Positions 60,442 to 64,000 of a stretch of DNA of 64,000 nt are shown here, piece after piece (position 1 is the first letter of the stretch; every line of letters begins with the position of its first letter). Both the position numbers and the translations under genes were made by a program. Below the pieces are notes generated by a model. That model was not told the DNA's origin. It ran no database searches and saw nothing but the letters and a program-made list of their open reading frames with translations. This DNA comes from Flavobacterium sp. A45 (GTDB lineage: Bacteria > Bacteroidota > Bacteroidia > Flavobacteriales > Flavobacteriaceae). Where the stretch lies: assembly GCF_002001005.1 (NCBI RefSeq), contig NZ_MUNX01000059.1:62001-126000 (forward strand). Direction: 5' to 3'.

Positions 60442-63400
60442 TAAAACTTCTTTTTTAGTACACTCAAATTTTCAATAGCAATAGCAACATCAAATCCTAA
60501 ATTCAAAACCACTTCTTTTAAATCACTTGCTTTCAGCAAAATAACCGTTGTAGCCAAATTACAAATTGTTTCCAAACTAACAACAGCATTTTCATCCGAA
60601 ATCAAGACAACATCATATCTGTTCGGAACAATCGGCTCAGTTGGACTTAAATACTGAATCTTTCTTTTCTTTACAATATAATTCGATTGGGCAACCGCTC
60701 TGTTTTCGTTCAAAACAATAACGGAATCAATTTTTCTAAGTGGTTCCTGCAAAGTAATCAGCATATCCAACTGACCATAATCATTGGCAAAATGTAGTAC
60801 TCGAGCTTTAGTGTCAATCCATTTATTCAAGTTGTAATACAAATCCAAATGTTGTTCTAAATCTGCTTTTATTGTTTGTATAACCTGAGGTTCTTTGTAT
60901 GCATAACTGTTCACTAGCTTTGCTTTGAAATAATCAGGATCTTCTAAATCCAAACGCATCTTTCTGTATTCCTGTTTAAAGAAAGTACTTATTTTTTTGG
61001 TTCGCTCTGCTACATTGTTTCCAAAATCAGGATTATCAGGTGAAACTCGATTCAAAATAGATGTGGTGGTATGCCCGCCATTGAGGATAAAATCCCCTTT
61101 TGGACAAACCTCAGAATAGCCGTGAATTACAATTGGAATAATATCCAAATTTAACTGTTCAGCCAAATAAAAAGCACCTTTATGGAAACGTTTTATCGAA
61201 TTGTCTTCTGATCGCGTTCCTTCGGGAAAAACCATAATGGAAAATCCTTGTTCAACCTTGTCTCGTAAATGCTCTACTCCATTATCCATTCCGCTTGAAA
61301 CTGGGTAAAAACCGGCCAAACGAACTCCTTTTCCAAAAATGGGCGAATTATAAACCCAATCGCTAACCAAAAAAATGATTTTTGGACTCAACAATCCCAC
61401 TGCCAAAATATCCAAAAAGGAACTATGATTCGCAATAATTACGGCTGGCTTATCAAATTTTTCATTGGTACTATTTACTATTTTTCGTCTTATCGAAGGA
61501 TAACTCATCAAGACCGATTTCATAAACTTTGACAAGATATAATGAAAAATTCTCAATTTTGATTTTTTGGAAAAAGGTATAATTTTCATCAAAATCCCAC
61601 TGACAATTCCCAATACAAATCCTCCCAAACCAAAGTAAGTGAATGAAAACGCCGAGTGCAACAACCGTCTTATTTCATAAGGAGCTTTTGCTTTTTTCAC
61701 CCGATTGGTCACGAAGAAATGAAATACCAACGGTTGCAGAATAAAAGTAATTAACATTGCCGAAAATATACCAATAATAGCGATCAAAGCAATGGATTTC
61801 AGGGCTGGATGTTTCGCAAAAACAAGTACTCCAGTCCCTAAAAATGTGGTTGCAACAGACAATATAATGGAGGTTCTGTAGCTTGGCAATTCTATTTTTC
61901 CAAAAGTATATTCCTTTTGCAAAGCCGATGTCATAAAGATACTGTAGTCCACTCCTATTCCAAAAATCAAAGTGCAGACAATGATGTTAAATACATTAAA
62001 CTGCAATCCGAACATTCCCATAAGACCGATGGTAAAAACCCAACTTATAAGTATCGGAATGATGCTAATAATAACCAATTCTATTTTTCGAAAAGAAAAT
62101 AACAGCACAAAAAACACGGCTATAAAAGAATAATTGACTAGGTCTTCAAAACTTGTTTTTAGTGTTCCTAGAAAAGTTTCATTCGTTTGTTGTCTATCTA
62201 TAACAACCAAATTGGGTTGTTTTTTTATTTCATTTACAAAGGCATCCCTTTTTACTTTAGGTACTTTTACTAAAGTCGAAATAGTATAAAAGCCATCTTT
62301 TTGGGCAATAAACTCATCGAGGAAAAAGGATTTTACTTTGAGGTATTCTTGAATCGTAATCGGACTAAAGTTCTTGTTCAACAATTCATAAAAACCATCA
62401 AAAGTAGTCGCCTTAAAACCGTATTGATTTCCTTCGCTGATTAAAGCCTGCGTTAGATTTGATTTTTTTTGGGAGTTCCAAAAAACATTCCAATCCGCGA
62501 TTTTTTGTTTTTGAACTTCGGCAGAAAAAACAATCCCACCAATCGAACTGAAATTCAAGATTTCTTTATCTTTTTTGTCCTTTTGCAGTGTTTTGAAAAG
62601 TTGATTATTATTGGCCACAACCTCATTATAACTCTTTCCGTAAGTAGCCAAATAAATGGATTTTGACGAATCACTGTTGGCTATATGCTCCAATTGTTTT
62701 TCGGCCATTTTCAATTTGGGAGTCATAAAATTCAGAGCCGAAAGATCATTATTGAAAGTAACCTTCGAATAAGTAAAAAACGAAACGCCCAACAGCAATA
62801 GCACCGAGGCTACCAAAAATTTATTTTTATGATACGAATAAGCGCCAAGCTTGTCAATGAAATTTGGCTTTGGAATAAATATCTTGGAATTTGACCTGTA
62901 CAAAATCGGTATTAAAATCAAGGAGAAAACAGATGTCGAAACCACGCTCAAGCACGCAAAAATTCCTAAATCCTGCAAAGCTTCGGATTTGATAAAAAAA
63001 AGGCACAAAAACGTAATCGATGTTGTAATACCGCAAAGCAACAAGGGCTTTGTAATGTCTCTGTAGAGTAATTTCACATCTTTTTTATTCCTCAAATGCG
63101 TTAAAACATATATTGAATAATCGGTGGTTTCACCCAACAAAACAGAGCTTATTCCCAACGAAATAGCTGAAATACTGCCTCTAGTGAAATACAAAACGGC
63201 CAAAGCAAAAAGAGCTCCGAACAAAGACGGAATAAAAATAATAATCGGAGTTGACAGATTTCTGTAGAAAAAAGCCAAAATTATAATCAACGTAACTCCG
63301 GCAAAAATAGAAGTATTTTGTACATCGGATTTGATTTGGGTCGCATTGGCTACAGCCACAGGCGTCGCCCCAAAATAAGTCATCTCCACTTTACCTTTGA

Positions 63401-64000
63401 ACTGTCCATTCAGATTCGTTCTGATTTTCTCCAAATTATGGATAAAAATGGTGTTCTTGTCAGTTTCATTTGTTTCCAACTTGGGAGTCACAAAAAGTAA
63501 TAAGTTCTTCTTGTCTTTGCTCAATATAAATCCGTTATGCAGCGCAAAATCATCACCAACACTCAGTTGCTGCAATTTCTTCAAGGCAATAAACGAAATT
63601 CCAAGAGGATCCCGAAGAATAAAATCTTTGGAAACCAATCCCGCAGGAGAAATTATGGATTTATAATCGGAGGCAATACTGTTGGCAATACTGTCCTTTT
63701 GTAATTTATTCTGAATTTGTTCATAATCTTTTTGATTCAAAAAAAGAGGCAGATTGGCATATACAAAATCAAACGTTTCCTGAATATTTTCTTCTTCAAT
63801 TTTGCCCTGCACTTTGGCAACAAAAGGTTTGCAATTAGCATCTAAACTATCGATGAAGACATTAGCATATTCCGTCAGATTCTCGGGTGAACCATTGCCT
63901 TTAGCTGAAATGATGATAGTTATTTTATCGGCAAAATTAACCTGATTCAACACTTTTGAAGTCACTCCCGATTTATCATTGGAGGGAATCAATTGATTTA
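60441..64000 (-). CDS. MMPL exporter fused to an acyltransferase (partial, N-terminus outside window)
   Basis: The minus strand is open through the right edge, and the first visible residues (NQLIPSNDKSG) are the start of the first periplasmic loop, so the first TM segment lies beyond the window. Two blocks of RND/MMPL-type TM segments follow (GETTDYSIYVLTHLRNK and FGIGVDYSIFMTSALQKE are the paired signatures). After about residue 770 comes a PlsC-type acyltransferase with NHSSFLD (H-x4-D) and VFPEGTRSED. The last 150 residues resemble a degenerate methyltransferase fold (VLHFANDYGQLDMLITLQ). This fusion occurs in flexirubin clusters, where it may move and acylate the pigment. Function by homology only. 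Confidence 0.88.
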   Translation of the reverse strand, partial: NQLIPSNDKSGVTSKVLNQVNFADKITIIISAKGNGSPENLTEYANVFIDSLDANCKPFVAKVQGKIEEENIQETFDFVYANLPLFLNQKDYEQIQNKLQKDSIANSIASDYKSIISPAGLVSKDFILRDPLGISFIALKKLQQLSVGDDFALHNGFILSKDKKNLLLFVTPKLETNETDKNTIFIHNLEKIRTNLNGQFKGKVEMTYFGATPVAVANATQIKSDVQNTSIFAGVTLIIILAFFYRNLSTPIIIFIPSLFGALFALAVLYFTRGSISAISLGISSVLLGETTDYSIYVLTHLRNKKDVKLLYRDITKPLLLCGITTSITFLCLFFIKSEALQDLGIFACLSVVSTSVFSLILIPILYRSNSKIFIPKPNFIDKLGAYSYHKNKFLVASVLLLLGVSFFTYSKVTFNNDLSALNFMTPKLKMAEKQLEHIANSDSSKSIYLATYGKSYNEVVANNNQLFKTLQKDKKDKEILNFSSIGGIVFSAEVQKQKIADWNVFWNSQKKSNLTQALISEGNQYGFKATTFDGFYELLNKNFSPITIQEYLKVKSFFLDEFIAQKDGFYTISTLVKVPKVKRDAFVNEIKKQPNLVVIDRQQTNETFLGTLKTSFEDLVNYSFIAVFFVLLFSFRKIELVIISIIPILISWVFTIGLMGMFGLQFNVFNIIVCTLIFGIGVDYSIFMTSALQKEYTFGKIELPSYRTSIILSVATTFLGTGVLVFAKHPALKSIALIAIIGIFSAMLITFILQPLVFHFFVTNRVKKAKAPYEIRRLLHSAFSFTYFGLGGFVLGIVSGILMKIIPFSKKSKLRIFHYILSKFMKSVLMSYPSIRRKIVNSTNEKFDKPAVIIANHSSFLDILAVGLLSPKIIFLVSDWVYNSPIFGKGVRLAGFYPVSSGMDNGVEHLRDKVEQGFSIMVFPEGTRSEDNSIKRFHKGAFYLAEQLNLDIIPIVIHGYSEVCPKGDFILNGGHTTTSILNRVSPDNPDFGNNVAERTKKISTFFKQEYRKMRLDLEDPDYFKAKLVNSYAYKEPQVIQTIKADLEQHLDLYYNLNKWIDTKARVLHFANDYGQLDMLITLQEPLRKIDSVIVLNENRAVAQSNYIVKKRKIQYLSPTEPIVPNRYDVVLISDENAVVSLETICNLATTVILLKASDLKEVVLNLGFDVAIAIENLSVLKKKF

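Noticed and set aside
1..64000. CRISPR arrays, rRNA genes, integrases and complete insertion sequences
   Set aside because: No regularly spaced repeats with unique spacers, no rRNA sequence and no transposase or recombinase gene were found on reading both strands.

Overview
The window looks like a chromosomal segment of a Flavobacterium-type member of the Bacteroidota. It is AT-rich, start codons lack clear Shine-Dalgarno sequences, several promoters carry the Bacteroidota -7 box TAnnTTTG, and the housekeeping order tpx-dgkA-ftsK-lolA-lptG-ribBA and a flexirubin-like pigment operon fit that group. A tRNA-Ser gene at 42505-42592 separates an accessory, repeat-rich left part (1-42.5 kb) from a conserved right part (42.5-64 kb).

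Left part. 1-10.8 kb is a leftward composite restriction locus: hsdR, a HigB/HigA-like toxin-antitoxin pair, hsdS, a protein with a possible PD-(D/E)xK-type nuclease core, a GmrSD-like DUF262/DUF1524 protein, hsdM and a PLD-family protein cut by the window edge. 11.1-13.2 kb is a tightly coupled three-gene cassette: a Gly-rich 105-residue protein, a PfkB kinase fused to a nucleoside deoxyribosyltransferase-like domain, and a QueC-like ATPase. It is the best candidate here for an undescribed system, possibly one that makes a deazaguanine-derived nucleotide or attaches it to a protein. 13.4-18.0 kb is an 11-gene leftward operon of small secreted proteins plus a TerB-like protein, a coiled-coil four-TM protein and a vWA-like lipoprotein. 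Its promoter and that of the next gene share a TTACGG-N4-CCGTAA palindrome at exactly the same distance from an identical TAAGTTTG box. A TPR histidine kinase and its response regulator lie next to them (18.6-21.0 kb) and are the obvious candidate controllers.

22-38 kb holds isolated accessory genes (secreted proteins, a lysozyme-like protein, a UvrD-type helicase with zinc ribbons, an RteC-like protein, a TPR-AraC regulator, an EEP nuclease/phosphatase-fold protein) set among three families of structured repeats. The best preserved (six copies, 34.9-38.0 kb) has terminal arms that differ between copies yet mostly stay complementary within a copy. 38.2-42.1 kb has a replication-initiator-like/DnaC-like pair facing a four-gene DUF5675 cassette, perhaps the relic of a mobile element next to the tRNA.

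Right part. ribBA, lptG, lolA, ftsK, dgkA, tpx and a pirin gene run leftward. A copper P-type ATPase, a small HMA protein and an M19-like dipeptidase run rightward. The last 8 kb is a leftward operon (MMPL exporter/acyltransferase fusion, phytoene-desaturase-like oxidoreductase, C45 acyltransferase-like lipoprotein, phenylacetate-CoA-ligase-like enzyme) typical of flexirubin/aryl-polyene clusters; its first gene runs off the right edge. No rRNA, CRISPR array, integrase or complete insertion sequence was seen.
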